From Psococerastis gibbosa (lineage: Eukaryota; Arthropoda; Insecta; Psocodea; Psocidae), in assembly GCA_963971405.1 (NCBI GenBank), contig CAXART010000009.1, positions 62,001 through 126,000 on the forward strand: a stretch of DNA of 64,000 bases, given 5' to 3'. Shown piece by piece: positions 26,002 to 38,681 of the stretch. Every line of letters begins with the position of its first letter. The first letter of the stretch is position 1. The notes under the pieces were generated by a model. The model did not search any database. It was not told the origin of the DNA and worked only from the letters and a program-made list of their open reading frames with translations. Both the position numbers and the translations under genes were made by a program.

Positions 26002-26445
26002 ATGTCGAATGAATTTTATTTAGCTACATTTACACCGATGAACAATCAGGAGCAATTGCTCAATAGTTAGTTCAATACAATGAGCCAAAATAAATAAAAT
26101 TAAGACACCGTTATCATATCAAGACCTTTAAAAAAAATAAAATAAGTAAATAGCTATTTTTTTTATTCTTGTCGAATGAATTTTTTTAGCAACATTTAAA
26201 CCGATGAACACGCAGGAGCAATTGCTCAATGTCAAGTACAATACACTGAGCCAAAATAAGCAAAATTAAGACACCTATATCTTTTTAAAACCTTTAAAAA
26301 AATAAAATAAGTAAATAGCTATTTTTCCTATTCTTGTCGAATGAATTTTTTTTAGCTACATTTACACCGATGAACACGCAGGAGCAATTGCCCAATGTTA
26401 AGTACAATACAATGAGCCAAAATAAGCCAAATTAAGACACCCCCG
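24614..26445. repeat. 11-monomer (1832-bp) tandem, copy 1
   Basis: Markers repeat at 1832 bp: TTTATTAC 24899 and 26731, GTGGTC 25056 and 26888, GAGGAATTG 25884 and 27716, AACAATCAGG 26041 and 27873. The copy carries A at 25217 (GCAGAAAC) where the second has G at 27049. It partly overlaps the end of the 10.5-kb duplicate, so it formed by exchange involving the same material. Confidence 0.88.
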
Positions 26446-28219
26446 TCATATCAAGACCTTTAAAAAAAATAATATAAGTAAATAGCTATTTTTTTTATTC
26501 TTGTCGAATGAATTTTTTTTAGCAACATTTAAACCGATGAACACGCAGGAGCAATTGCTCAATGTCAAGTACAATACAGTGAGCCAAAATAAGCAAAATT
26601 AAGACACCTATATCTTTTTAAAACCTTTAAAAAAATAAAATAAGTAAATAGCTATTTTTCTTATTCTTGTCGAATGAATTTTTTTTAGCTACATTTACAC
26701 CGATGAACACGCAGGAGCAATTGCTCAATGTTTATTACAATACAATGAGCCAACATAAGCCAAATTAAGACACCCGTGTCATATCAAGACCTTTAAAAAA
26801 AATAAAATAAGTAAATAGCTATTTTTCGTATTCTTGTCTAATGAATTTTTTGTAGCTACATTTACACCGATGAACACGCAGGAGCAAGTGGTCAATGTTA
26901 AGTACAATACAGTGAGCCTAAATAAGCATAACTAAGACACCTTTATCTTCTTAAGACCTTTAAAAAAAATAAAATAAGTAAATAGCTATTTTTCTTATTC
27001 TTGTCGAATGAATTTTTTTTAGCTACATTTACACCGATGAACACGCAGGAACAATTGCTCAATGTTAAGTATAATACAATGAGCCAAAATAAGCCAAATT
27101 AAGACACCCTTATCACATCAAGACCTTTAAAAAAAATAATATAAGTAAATAGCTATTTTTTTTATTCATGTCGAATGAATTTTTTTTAGCAACATTTAAA
27201 CCGATGTACACGCAGGAGCAAGTGTTCAATGTTAAGTACAATACAATGAGCCTAAATAAGCAAAATTAAGACACCTATATCTTTTAAAGACCTTTAAAAA
27301 AAATAATATAAGTAAATAGCTATTTTTTTTATTCTTGTCGAATGAATTTTTTTTAGCAACATTTAAACCGATGAACACGCAGGAGCAATTGCTCAATGTC
27401 AAGTACAATACAATGAGCCAAAATAAGCAAAATTAAGACACCTATATCTTTTTAAAACCTTTAAAAAAATAAAATAAGTAAATAGCTATTTTTCTTATTC
27501 TTGTCGAATGAATTTTTTTTAGCTACATTTACACCGATGAACACGCAGGAGCAATTGCCCAATGTTAAGTACAATACAATGAGCCAAAATAAGCAAAATT
27601 AAGACACCCTTATCATATCAAGACCTTTAAAAAAAATAAAATAAGTAAATAGCTATTTTTTTTATTCTTGTCGAATGAATTTTTTTTAGCAACATTTAAA
27701 CCGATGTACACGCAGGAGGAATTGTTTAATATCAAGTACGATACAATGAGCCAAAATAAGCAAAATTAAGACACCTACATCTTTTAGAAACCTTTAAAAA
27801 AATAAAATAAGTAAATAGCTATTTTTCTTATTCATGTCGAATGAATTTTATTTAGCTACATTTACACCGATGAACAATCAGGAGCAATTGCTCAATAGTT
27901 AGTTCAATACAATGAGCCAAAATAAATAAAATTAAGACACCGTTATCATATCAAGACCTTTAAAAAAAATAAAATAAGTAAATAGCTATTTTTTTTATTC
28001 TTGTCGAATGAATTTTTTTAGCAACATTTAAACCGATGAACACGCAGGAGCAATTGCTCAATGTCAAGTACAATACACTGAGCCAAAATAAGCAAAATTA
28101 AGACACCTATATCTTTTTAAAACCTTTAAAAAAATAAAATAAGTAAATAGCTATTTTTCCTATTCTTGTCGAATGAATTTTTTTTAGCTACATTTACACC
28201 GATGAACACGCAGGAGCAA
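26446..28219. repeat. 11-monomer (1832-bp) tandem, copy 2 (near complete)
   Basis: Matches the preceding copy up to 28219. At 28220 CAGGAGCAACTGCTC replaces CAGGAGCAATTGCCC and the array moves to the segment shared with 3576-4538. CAACTGCTC is otherwise seen only near 31,715. Confidence 0.88.
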
Positions 28220-28624
28220 CTGCTCAATGTTAAGTACAATACAATGAGCCAAAATAAGCCAAATTAAGACACCCTTATCACATCAAGACCTTTAAAAAAA
28301 ATAATTTAAGTAAATAGCTATTTTTTTTATTCATGTCGAATGAATTTTTTTTAGCAACATTTAAACCGATGTACACGCAGGAGCAAGTGTTCAATGTTAA
28401 GTACAATACAATGAGCCTAAATAAGCAAAATTAAGACACCTATATCTTTTAAAGACCTTTAAAAAAAATAATATAAGTAAATAGCTATTTTTTTTATTCT
28501 TGTCGAATGAATTTTTTTTAGCAACATTTAAACCGATGAACACGCAGGAGCAATTGCTCAATGTCAAGTACAATACAATGAGCCAAAATAAGCAAAATTA
28601 AGACACCTATATCTTTTTAAAACC

Positions 28625-31600
28625 TTTAAAAAAATAAAATAAGTAAATAGCTATTTTTCTTATTCTTGTCGAATGAATTTTTTTTAGCTACATTTACACC
28701 GATGAACACGCAGGAGCAATTGCCCAATGTTAAGTACAATACAATGAGCCAAAATAAGCAAAACTAAGACACCTATATCTTTTTAAAACCTTAAAAAAAA
28801 ATAAAATAAGTAAATAGCTATTTTTCTTATTCTTGTCGAATGAATTTTTTTTAGCTACATCTACACCGATGAACACGCAGGAGCAATTGTTTAATGTTAA
28901 GTACAATACAATGAGCCAAAATAAGCAAAATTAAGACACTCATATCATATCAAGACCTTTAAAAAAAAAATAAGTATATAGCTATTTTTCTTATTCTTGT
29001 CGAATGAATTTTTTGTAGCTACATTTACACCGATGAACACGCAGGAGCAAGTGGCCAATGTTAAGTACAATACAGTGAGCCTAAATAAGCAAAATTAAGA
29101 CACCTATATCTTTATAAGACCTTTTAAAAAAATAAAATAAGTAAATAGCTATTTTTCTTATTCTTGTCGAATGAATTTTTTTTAGCTACATTTACACCGA
29201 CGAACACAGACAAACATTTCTCAATGTTTAGTACAATACATTGAGCCAAAATAAGCAAAATTAAGACACCTTTATCTTTTAAAAACCTTTAAAAAAAATA
29301 AAATAAGTAAATAGCTATTTTTCTTATTCTTGTCGAATGAATTTTTTTTTAGCTACATTTACACCGATGAACACGCAGGAGCAATTGTTCAATGTTAAGT
29401 ACAATACAATGAGCCAAAATAAGCAAAATTTAGACACCCTTATCATATCAAGACCTTTAAAAAAAATAAAATAAGTAAATAGCTATTTTTTTTATTCTTG
29501 TCGAATGAATTTTTTTTAGCAACATTTAAACCGATGTACACGCAGAAGCAATTGTTTAATATCAAGTACGATACAATGAGCCAAAATAAGCAAAATTAAG
29601 ACACCTATATCTTTTTAAAACCTTTAAAAAAATAAAATAAGTAAATAGCTATTTTTCTTATTCTTGTCGAATGAATTTTTTTTAGCTACATTTACACCGA
29701 TGAACACGCAGGAGCAATTGCTCAATGTTAATTACAATACATTGAGCCAAAATAAGCCAAATTAAGACACCCGTGTCATATCAAGACCTTTAAAAAAAAT
29801 AAAATAAGTATTTAGCTAATTTTCTTATTCTTGTCGAATGAATTTTTTTTAGCTACATTTACACCGATGAACACGCAGGAGCAATTGCCCAATGTTAAGT
29901 ACAATACAATGAGCCAAAATAAGCAAAATTTAGACACCAAAATCATATCAAGACCTTTAAAAAAAATAATATAAGTAAATAGCTATTTTTTTTATTCTTG
30001 TCGAATGAATTTTTTTTAGCAACATTTAAACCGATGAACACGCAGGAGCAATTGCTCAATGTCAAGTACAATACAGTGAGCCAAAATAAGCAAAATTAAG
30101 ACACCTATATCTTTTTAAAACCTTTAAAAAAATAAAATAAGTAAATAGCTATTTTTCTTATTCTTGTCGAATGAATTTTTTTTCGCTACATTTACACCGA
30201 TGAACACGCAGGAGCAATTGCTCAATGTTTATTACAATACAATGAGCCAACATAAGCCAAATTAAGACACCCGTGTCATATCAAGACCTTTAAAAAAAAT
30301 AAAATAAGTAAATAGCTATTTTTCGTATTCTTGTCTAATGAATTTTTTGTAGCTACATTTACACCGATGAACACGCAGGAGCAAGTGGTCAATGTTAAGT
30401 ACAATACAGTGAGCCTAAATAAGCATAACTAAGACACCTTTATCTTCTTAAGACCTTTAAAAAAAATAAAATAAGTAAATAGCTATTTTTCTTATTCTTG
30501 TCGAATGAATTTTTTTTAGCTACATTTACACCGATGAACACGCAGGAACAATTGCTCAATGTTAAGTATAATACAATGAGCCAAAATAAGCCAAATTAAG
30601 ACACCCTTATCACATCAAGACCTTTAAAAAAAATAATATAAGTAAATAGCTATTTTTTTTATTCATGTCGAATGAATTTTTTTTAGCAACATTTAAACCG
30701 ATGTACACGCAGGAGCAAGTGTTCAATGTTAAGTACAATACAATGAGCCTAAATAAGCAAAATTAAGACACCTATATCTTTTAAAGACCTTTAAAAAAAA
30801 TAATATAAGTAAATAGCTATTTTTTTTATTCTTGTCGAATGAATTTTTTTTAGCAACATTTAAACCGATGAACACGCAGGAGCAATTGCTCAATGTCAAG
30901 TACAATACAATGAGCCAAAATAAGCAAAATTAAGACACCTATATCTTTTTAAAACCTTTAAAAAAATAAAATAAGTAAATAGCTATTTTTCTTATTCTTG
31001 TCGAATGAATTTTTTTTAGCTACATTTACACCGATGAACACGCAGGAGCAATTGCCCAATGTTAAGTACAATACAATGAGCCAAAATAAGCAAAATTAAG
31101 ACACCCTTATCATATCAAGACCTTTAAAAAAAATAAAATAAGTAAATAGCTATTTTTTTTATTCTTGTCGAATGAATTTTTTTTAGCAACATTTAAACCG
31201 ATGTACACGCAGGAGGAATTGTTTAATATCAAGTACGATACAATGAGCCAAAATAAGCAAAATTAAGACACCTACATCTTTTAGAAACCTTTAAAAAAAT
31301 AAAATAAGTAAATAGCTATTTTTCTTATTCATGTCGAATGAATTTTATTTAGCTACATTTACACCGATGAACAATCAGGAGCAATTGCTCAATAGTTAGT
31401 TCAATACAATGAGCCAAAATAAATAAAATTAAGACACCGTTATCATATCAAGACCTTTAAAAAAAATAAAATAAGTAAATAGCTATTTTTTTTATTCTTG
31501 TCGAATGAATTTTTTTAGCAACATTTAAACCGATGAACACGCAGGAGCAATTGCTCAATGTCAAGTACAATACACTGAGCCAAAATAAGCAAAATTAAGA

Positions 31601-31675
31601 CACCTATATCTTTTTAAAACCTTTAAAAAAATAAAATAAGTAAATAGCTATTTTTCCTATTCTTGTCGAATGAAT
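28625..31675. repeat. 3.05-kb segment recurring at 60950-64000
   Basis: It contains GCAAAACTAAG (28758), a 10-A run before TAAGTATATAG, CGACGAAC (29198), GCAGAAGC, and a rare CGCTACATTT at 30184 where other monomers have AGCTAC. All of these recur 32,325 bp downstream. Its left part is also shared with 3963-4538. It holds no gene. Confidence 0.9.
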
Positions 31676-33016
31676 TTTTTTTAGCTACATTTACACCGAT
31701 GAACACGCAGGAGCAACTGCTCAATGTTAAGTACAATACAATGAGCCAAAATAAGCCAAATTAAGACACCCCCGTCATATCAAGACCTTTAAAAAAAATA
31801 AAATAAGTATATAGCTATTTTTCGTATTCTTGTCGAATGAATTTTTTGCAGCTACATTTACACAGATGTACACACAGGAGCAAGTGGTCAATGTTAAGTA
31901 CAATACAATGAGCCTAAATAAGCAAAATTAAGACACCTATATCTTTATAAGACCTTTTAAAAAAATAAAATAAGTAAATAGCTATTTTTCTTATTCTTGT
32001 CGAATGAATTTTTTTTAGCTACATTTACACCGATGAACACAGACGAACAATTTCTCAATGTTTAGTACAATACATTGAGCCAAAATAAGCAAAATTAAGA
32101 CACCTATATCTTTTAAAAACCTTTAAAAAAAATAAAATAAGTAAATAGCTATTTTTCTTATTCTTGTCGAATGAATTTTTTTTAGCTACATTTACACCGA
32201 TGAACACGCAGGAGCAATTGTTCAATGTTACGTACAATACAATGAGCCAAAATAAGCAAAATTTAGACACCCTTATCATATCAAGACCTTTAAAAAAAAT
32301 AAAATAAGTAAATAGCTATTTTTTTTATTCTTGTCGAATGAATTTTTTTTAGCAACATTTAAACCGATGTACACGCAGAAGCAATTGTTTAATATCAAGT
32401 ACGATACAATGAGCCAAAATGAGCAAAATTAAGACACCTATATCTTTTTAAAACCTTTAAAAAAATAAAATAAGTAAATAGCTATTTTTCTTATTCTTGT
32501 CGAATGAATTTTTTTTAGCTACATTTACACCGATGAACACGCAGGAGCAATTGCTCAATGTTAATTACAATACATTGAGCCAAAATAAGCCAAATTAAGA
32601 CACCCGTGTCATATCAAGACCTTTAAAAAAAATAAAATAAGTATTTAGCTAATTTTCTTATTCTTGTCGAATGAATTTTTTTTAGCTACATTTACACCGA
32701 TGAACACGCAGGAGCAATTGCCCAATGTTAAGTACAATACAATGAGCCAAAATAAGCAAAATTTAGACACCAAAATCATATCAAGACCTTTAAAAAAAAT
32801 AATATAAGTAAATAGCTATTTTTTTTATTCTTGTCGAATGAATTTTTTTTAGCAACATTTAAACCGATGAACACGCAGGAGCAATTGCTCAATGTCAAGT
32901 ACAATACAATGAGCCAACATAAGCCAAATTAAGACACCCGTGTCATATCAAGACCTTTAAAAAAAATAAAATAAGTAAATAGCTATTTTTCGTATTCTTG
33001 TCTAATGAATTTTTTG
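31676..33016. repeat. Mosaic block with the most divergent monomers
   Basis: Several variants here were seen nowhere else in the window: TTTTTTGCAGCTAC with CACAGATGTACACACAGG (about 31,849-31,878), CACAGACGAACAATTTCTC (about 32,038), GTTACGTAC (about 32,227) and CCAAAATGAGC (about 32,421). Two chimeric monomers close the block: one joins CAATGTCAAGTAC to GAGCCAACATAAG (about 32,900), the other joins GTCTAATGAATTTTTTGTAG to GGAACAATTG (33,000-33,050). It may be an older, less homogenised part of the array. Confidence 0.75.
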
Positions 33017-36000
33017 TAGCTACATTTACACCGATGAACACGCAGGAACAATTGCTCAATGTTAAGTATAATACCATGAGCCAAAATAAGCCAAATTCAG
33101 ACACCCTTATCACATCAAGACCTTTAAAAAAAATAATATAAGTAAATAGCTATTTTTTTTATTCATGTCGAATGAATTTTTTTTAGCAACATTTAAACCG
33201 ATGTACACGCAGGAGCAAGTGTTCAATGTTAAGTACAATACAATGAGCCTAAATAAGCAAAATTAAGACACCTATATCTTTTAAAGACCTTTAAAAAAAA
33301 TAATATAAGTAAATAGCTATTTTTCTTATTCTTGTCGATTGAATTTTTTTTAGCTACATTTACACCGATGAACACGCAGGAGCAATTGCTCAATGTTAAG
33401 TACAATACAATGAGCCAAAATAAGCAAAATTAAGACACCTATATCTTTTTAAAACCTTAAAAAAAAATAAAATAAGTAAATAGCTATTTTTCTTATTCTT
33501 GTCGAATGAATTTTTTTTAGCTACATCTACACCGATGAACACGCAGGAGCAATTGTTTAATGTTAAGTACAATACAATGAGCCAAAATAAGCAAAATTAA
33601 GACACTCATATCATATCAAGACCTTTAAAAAAAAAAATAAGTATATAGCTATTTTTCTTATTCTTGTCGAATGAATTTTTTGTAGCTACATTTACACCGA
33701 TGAACACGCAGGAGCAAGTGGCCAATGTTAAGTACAATACAGTGAGCCTAAATAAGCAAAATTAAGACACCTATATCTTTATAAGACCTTTTAAAAAAAT
33801 AAAATAAGTACATAGCTATTTTTCTTATTCTTGTCGAATGAATTTTTTTTAGCTACATTTACACCGATGAACACGCAGGAACAATTTCTCAATGTTAATT
33901 ACAATACATTGAGCCAAAATAAGCCAAATTAAGACACCCGTGTCATATCAAGACCTTTAAAAAAAATAAAATAAGTATTTAGCTAATTTTCTTATTCTTG
34001 TCGAATGAATTTTTTTTAGCTACATTTACACCGATGAACACGCAGGAGCAATTGCCCAATGTTAAGTACAATACAATGAGCCAAAATAAGCAAAATTTAG
34101 ACACCAAAATCATATCAAGACCTTTAAAAAAAATAATATAAGTAAATAGCTATTTTTTTTATTCTTGTCGAATGAATTTTTTTTAGCAACATTTAAACCG
34201 ATGAACACGCAGGAGCAATTGCTCAATGTCAAGTACAATACAGTGAGCCAAAATAAGCAAAATTAAGACACCTATATCTTTTTAAAACCTTTAAAAAAAT
34301 AAAATAAGTAAATAGCTATTTTTCTTATTCTTGTCGAATGAATTTTTTTTAGCTACATTTACACCGATGAACACGCAGGAGCAATTGCTCAATGTTTATT
34401 ACAATACAATGAGCCAACATAAGCCAAATTAAGACACCCGTGTCATATCAAGACCTTTAAAAAAAATAAAATAAGTAAATAGCTATTTTTCGTATTCTTG
34501 TCTAATGAATTTTTTGTAGCTACATTTACACCGATGAACACGCAGGAGCAAGTGGCCAATGTTAAGTACAATACAGTGAGCCTAAATAAGCAAAATTAAG
34601 ACACCTATATCTTTATAAGACCTTTTAAAAAAATAAAATAAGTAAATAGCTATTTTTCTTATTCTTGTCGAATGAATTTTTTTTAGCTACATTTACACCG
34701 ATGAACACGCAGGAACAATTTCCCAATGTTAAGTACAATACATTGAGCCAAAATAAGCAAAATTAAAACACCTATATCTTTTTAAAACCTTTAAAAAAAA
34801 TAAAATAAGTAAATAGCTATTTTTCTTATTCTTGTCGAATGAATTTTTTTTAGCTACTTTTACACCGATGAACCCGCAGGAGCAATTGTTCAATGTTGAG
34901 TACAATACAATGAGCCAAAATAAGCAAAATTAAGACACCCTTATCATATCAAGACCTTTAAAAAAAATAAAATAAGTAAATAGCTATTTTTTTTATTCTT
35001 GTCGAATGAATTTTTTTTAGCAACATTTAAACCGATGTACACGCAGGAGGAATTGTTTAATATCAAGTACAATACAATGAGCCAAAATAAGCAAAATTAA
35101 GACACCTACATCTTTTAGAAACCTTTAAAAAAATAAAATAAGTAAATAGCTATTTTTCTTATTCTTGTCGAATGAATTTTTTTTAGCTACATTTACACCG
35201 ATGAACACGCAGGAGCAATTTCTCAATGTTAAGTACAATACAATGAGCCAAAATAAGCCAAATTACGACACCCGTGTCATATCAAGACCTTAAAAAAAAA
35301 AAAAAAAGTATATAGCTATTTTTCTTATTCTTGTCGAATGAATTTTTTGTAGCTACATTTACACCGATGAACACGCAGGAGCAAGTGGCCAATGTTAAGT
35401 ACAATACAGTGAGCCTAAATAAGCAAAATTAAGACACCTATATCTTTATAAGACCTTTTAAAAAAATAAAATAAGTAAATAGCTATTTTTCTTATTCTTG
35501 TCGAATGAATTTTTTTTAGCTACATTTACACCGATGAACACGCAGGAACAATTTCTCAATGTTAAGTACAATACAGTGAGCCTAAATAAGCAAAATTAAG
35601 ACACCTATATCTTTATAAGACCTTTTAAAAAAATAAAATAAGTAAATAGCTATTTTTCTTATTCTTGTCGAATGAATTTTATTTAGCTACATTTACACCG
35701 ATGAACAATCAGGAGCAATTGCTCAATGTTTAGTTCAATACAATGAGCCAAAATAAATAAAATTAAGACACCGTTATCATATCAAGACCTTTAAAAAAAA
35801 TAAAATAAGTAAATAGCTATTTTTTTTATTCTTGTCGAATGAATTTTTTTAGCAACATTTAAACCGATGAACACGCAGGAGCAATTGCTCAATGTCAAGT
35901 ACAATACAATGAGCCAAAATAAGCAAAATTAAGACACCTATATCTTTTTAAAACCTTTAAAAAAATAAAATAAGTAAATAGCTATTTTTCTTATTCTTGT

Positions 36001-38681
36001 CGAATGAATTTTTTTTAGCTACATTTACACCGATGAACACGCAGGAGCAATTGCTCAATGTTAATTACAATACATTGAGCCAAAATAAGCCAAATTAAGA
36101 CACCCGTGTCATATCAAGACCTTTAAAAAAAATAAAATAAGTATTTAGCTAATTTTCTTATTCTTGTCGAATGAATTTTTTTTAGCTACATTTACACCGA
36201 TGAACACGCAGGAGCAATTGCCCAATGTTAAGTACAATACAATGAGCCAAAATAAGCAAAATTTAGACACCAAAATCATATCAAGACCTTTAAAAAAAAT
36301 AATATAAGTAAATAGCTATTTTTTTTATTCTTGTCGAATGAATTTTTTTTAGCAACATTTAAACCGATGAACACGCAGGAGCAATTGCTCAATGTCAAGT
36401 ACAATACAGTGAGCCAAAATAAGCAAAATTAAGACACCTATATCTTTTTAAAACCTTTAAAAAAATAAAATAAGTAAATAGCTATTTTTCTTATTCTTGT
36501 CGAATGAATTTTTTTTAGCTACATTTACACCGATGAACACGCAGGAGCAATTGCTCAATGTTTATTACAATACAATGAGCCAACATAAGCCAAATTAAGA
36601 CACCCGTGTCATATCAAGACCTTTAAAAAAAATAAAATAAGTAAATAGCTATTTTTCGTATTCTTGTCTAATGAATTTTTTGTAGCTACATTTACACCGA
36701 TGAACACGCAGGAGCAAGTGGTCAATGTTAAGTACAATACAGTGAGCCTAAATAAGCATAACTAAGACACCTTTATCTTCTTAAGACCTTTAAAAAAAAT
36801 AAAATAAGTAAATAGCTATTTTTCTTATTCTTGTCGAATGAATTTTTTTTAGCTACATTTACACCGATGAACACGCAGGAACAATTGCTCAATGTTAAGT
36901 ATAATACAATGAGCCAAAATAAGCCAAATTAAGACACCCTTATCACATCAAGACCTTTAAAAAAAATAATATAAGTAAATAGCTATTTTTTTTATTCATG
37001 TCGAATGAATTTTTTTTAGCAACATTTAAACCGATGTACACGCAGGAGCAAGTGTTCAATGTTAAGTACAATACAATGAGCCTAAATAAGCAAAATTAAG
37101 ACACCTATATCTTTTAAAGACCTTTAAAAAAAATAATATAAGTAAATAGCTATTTTTTTTATTCTTGTCGAATGAATTTTTTTTAGCAACATTTAAACCG
37201 ATGAACACGCAGGAGCAATTGCTCAATGTCAAGTACAATACAATGAGCCAAAATAAGCAAAATTAAGACACCTATATCTTTTTAAAACCTTTAAAAAAAT
37301 AAAATAAGTAAATAGCTATTTTTCTTATTCTTGTCGAATGAATTTTTTTTAGCTACATTTACACCGATGAACACGCAGGAGCAATTGCCCAATGTTAAGT
37401 ACAATACAATGAGCCAAAATAAGCAAAATTAAGACACCCTTATCATATCAAGACCTTTAAAAAAAATAAAATAAGTAAATAGCTATTTTTTTTATTCTTG
37501 TCGAATGAATTTTTTTTAGCAACATTTAAACCGATGTACACGCAGGAGGAATTGTTTAATATCAAGTACGATACAATGAGCCAAAATAAGCAAAATTAAG
37601 ACACCTACATCTTTTAGAAACCTTTAAAAAAATAAAATAAGTAAATAGCTATTTTTCTTATTCATGTCGAATGAATTTTATTTAGCTACATTTACACCGA
37701 TGAACAATCAGGAGCAATTGCTCAATAGTTAGTTCAATACAATGAGCCAAAATAAATAAAATTAAGACACCGTTATCATATCAAGACCTTTAAAAAAAAT
37801 AAAATAAGTAAATAGCTATTTTTTTTATTCTTGTCGAATGAATTTTTTTAGCAACATTTAAACCGATGAACACGCAGGAGCAATTGCTCAATGTCAAGTA
37901 CAATACACTGAGCCAAAATAAGCAAAATTAAGACACCTATATCTTTTTAAAACCTTTAAAAAAATAAAATAAGTAAATAGCTATTTTTCCTATTCTTGTC
38001 GAATGAATTTTTTTTAGCTACATTTACACCGATGAACACGCAGGAGCAATTGCCCAATGTTAAGTACAATACAATGAGCCAAAATAAGCCAAATTAAGAC
38101 ACCCCCGTCATATCAAGACCTTTAAAAAAAATAATATAAGTAAATAGCTATTTTTTTTATTCTTGTCGAATGAATTTTTTTTAGCAACATTTAAACCGAT
38201 GAACACGCAGGAGCAATTGCTCAATGTCAAGTACAATACAGTGAGCCAAAATAAGCAAAATTAAGACACCTATATCTTTTTAAAACCTTTAAAAAAATAA
38301 AATAAGTAAATAGCTATTTTTCTTATTCTTGTCGAATGAATTTTTTTTAGCTACATTTACACCGATGAACACGCAGGAGCAATTGCTCAATGTTTATTAC
38401 AATACAATGAGCCAACATAAGCCAAATTAAGACACCCGTGTCATATCAAGACCTTTAAAAAAAATAAAATAAGTAAATAGCTATTTTTCGTATTCTTGTC
38501 TAATGAATTTTTTGTAGCTACATTTACACCGATGAACACGCAGGAGCAAGTGGTCAATGTTAAGTACAATACAGTGAGCCTAAATAAGCATAACTAAGAC
38601 ACCTTTATCTTCTTAAGACCTTTAAAAAAAATAAAATAAGTAAATAGCTATTTTTCTTATTCTTGTCGAATGAATTTTTTT
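33017..38681. repeat. 34-monomer HOR (5665 bp), copy A
   Basis: Markers recur at exactly 5665 bp from A to B: GTCGATTGA (33336, 39001), GTACATAGC (33811, 39476), AACAATCAGG with GTTTAG (35704, 41369), AACAATCAGG with TAGTTAG (37703, 43368). Copy A keeps TTTAGACACC (A at 36269), the state found in the rest of the window, whereas B, D and E have TTTAGACTCC. Its first monomer has the private changes C33075 and C33098. Confidence 0.92.

Noticed and set aside
32055..32279. Open reading frame of 74 codons on the minus strand
   Set aside because: It spans about 1.35 satellite monomers, its two halves are frame-shifted readings of the same monomer, and it exists only because local variants remove stops. 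No start context, domain or homologue is evident. Not a gene.
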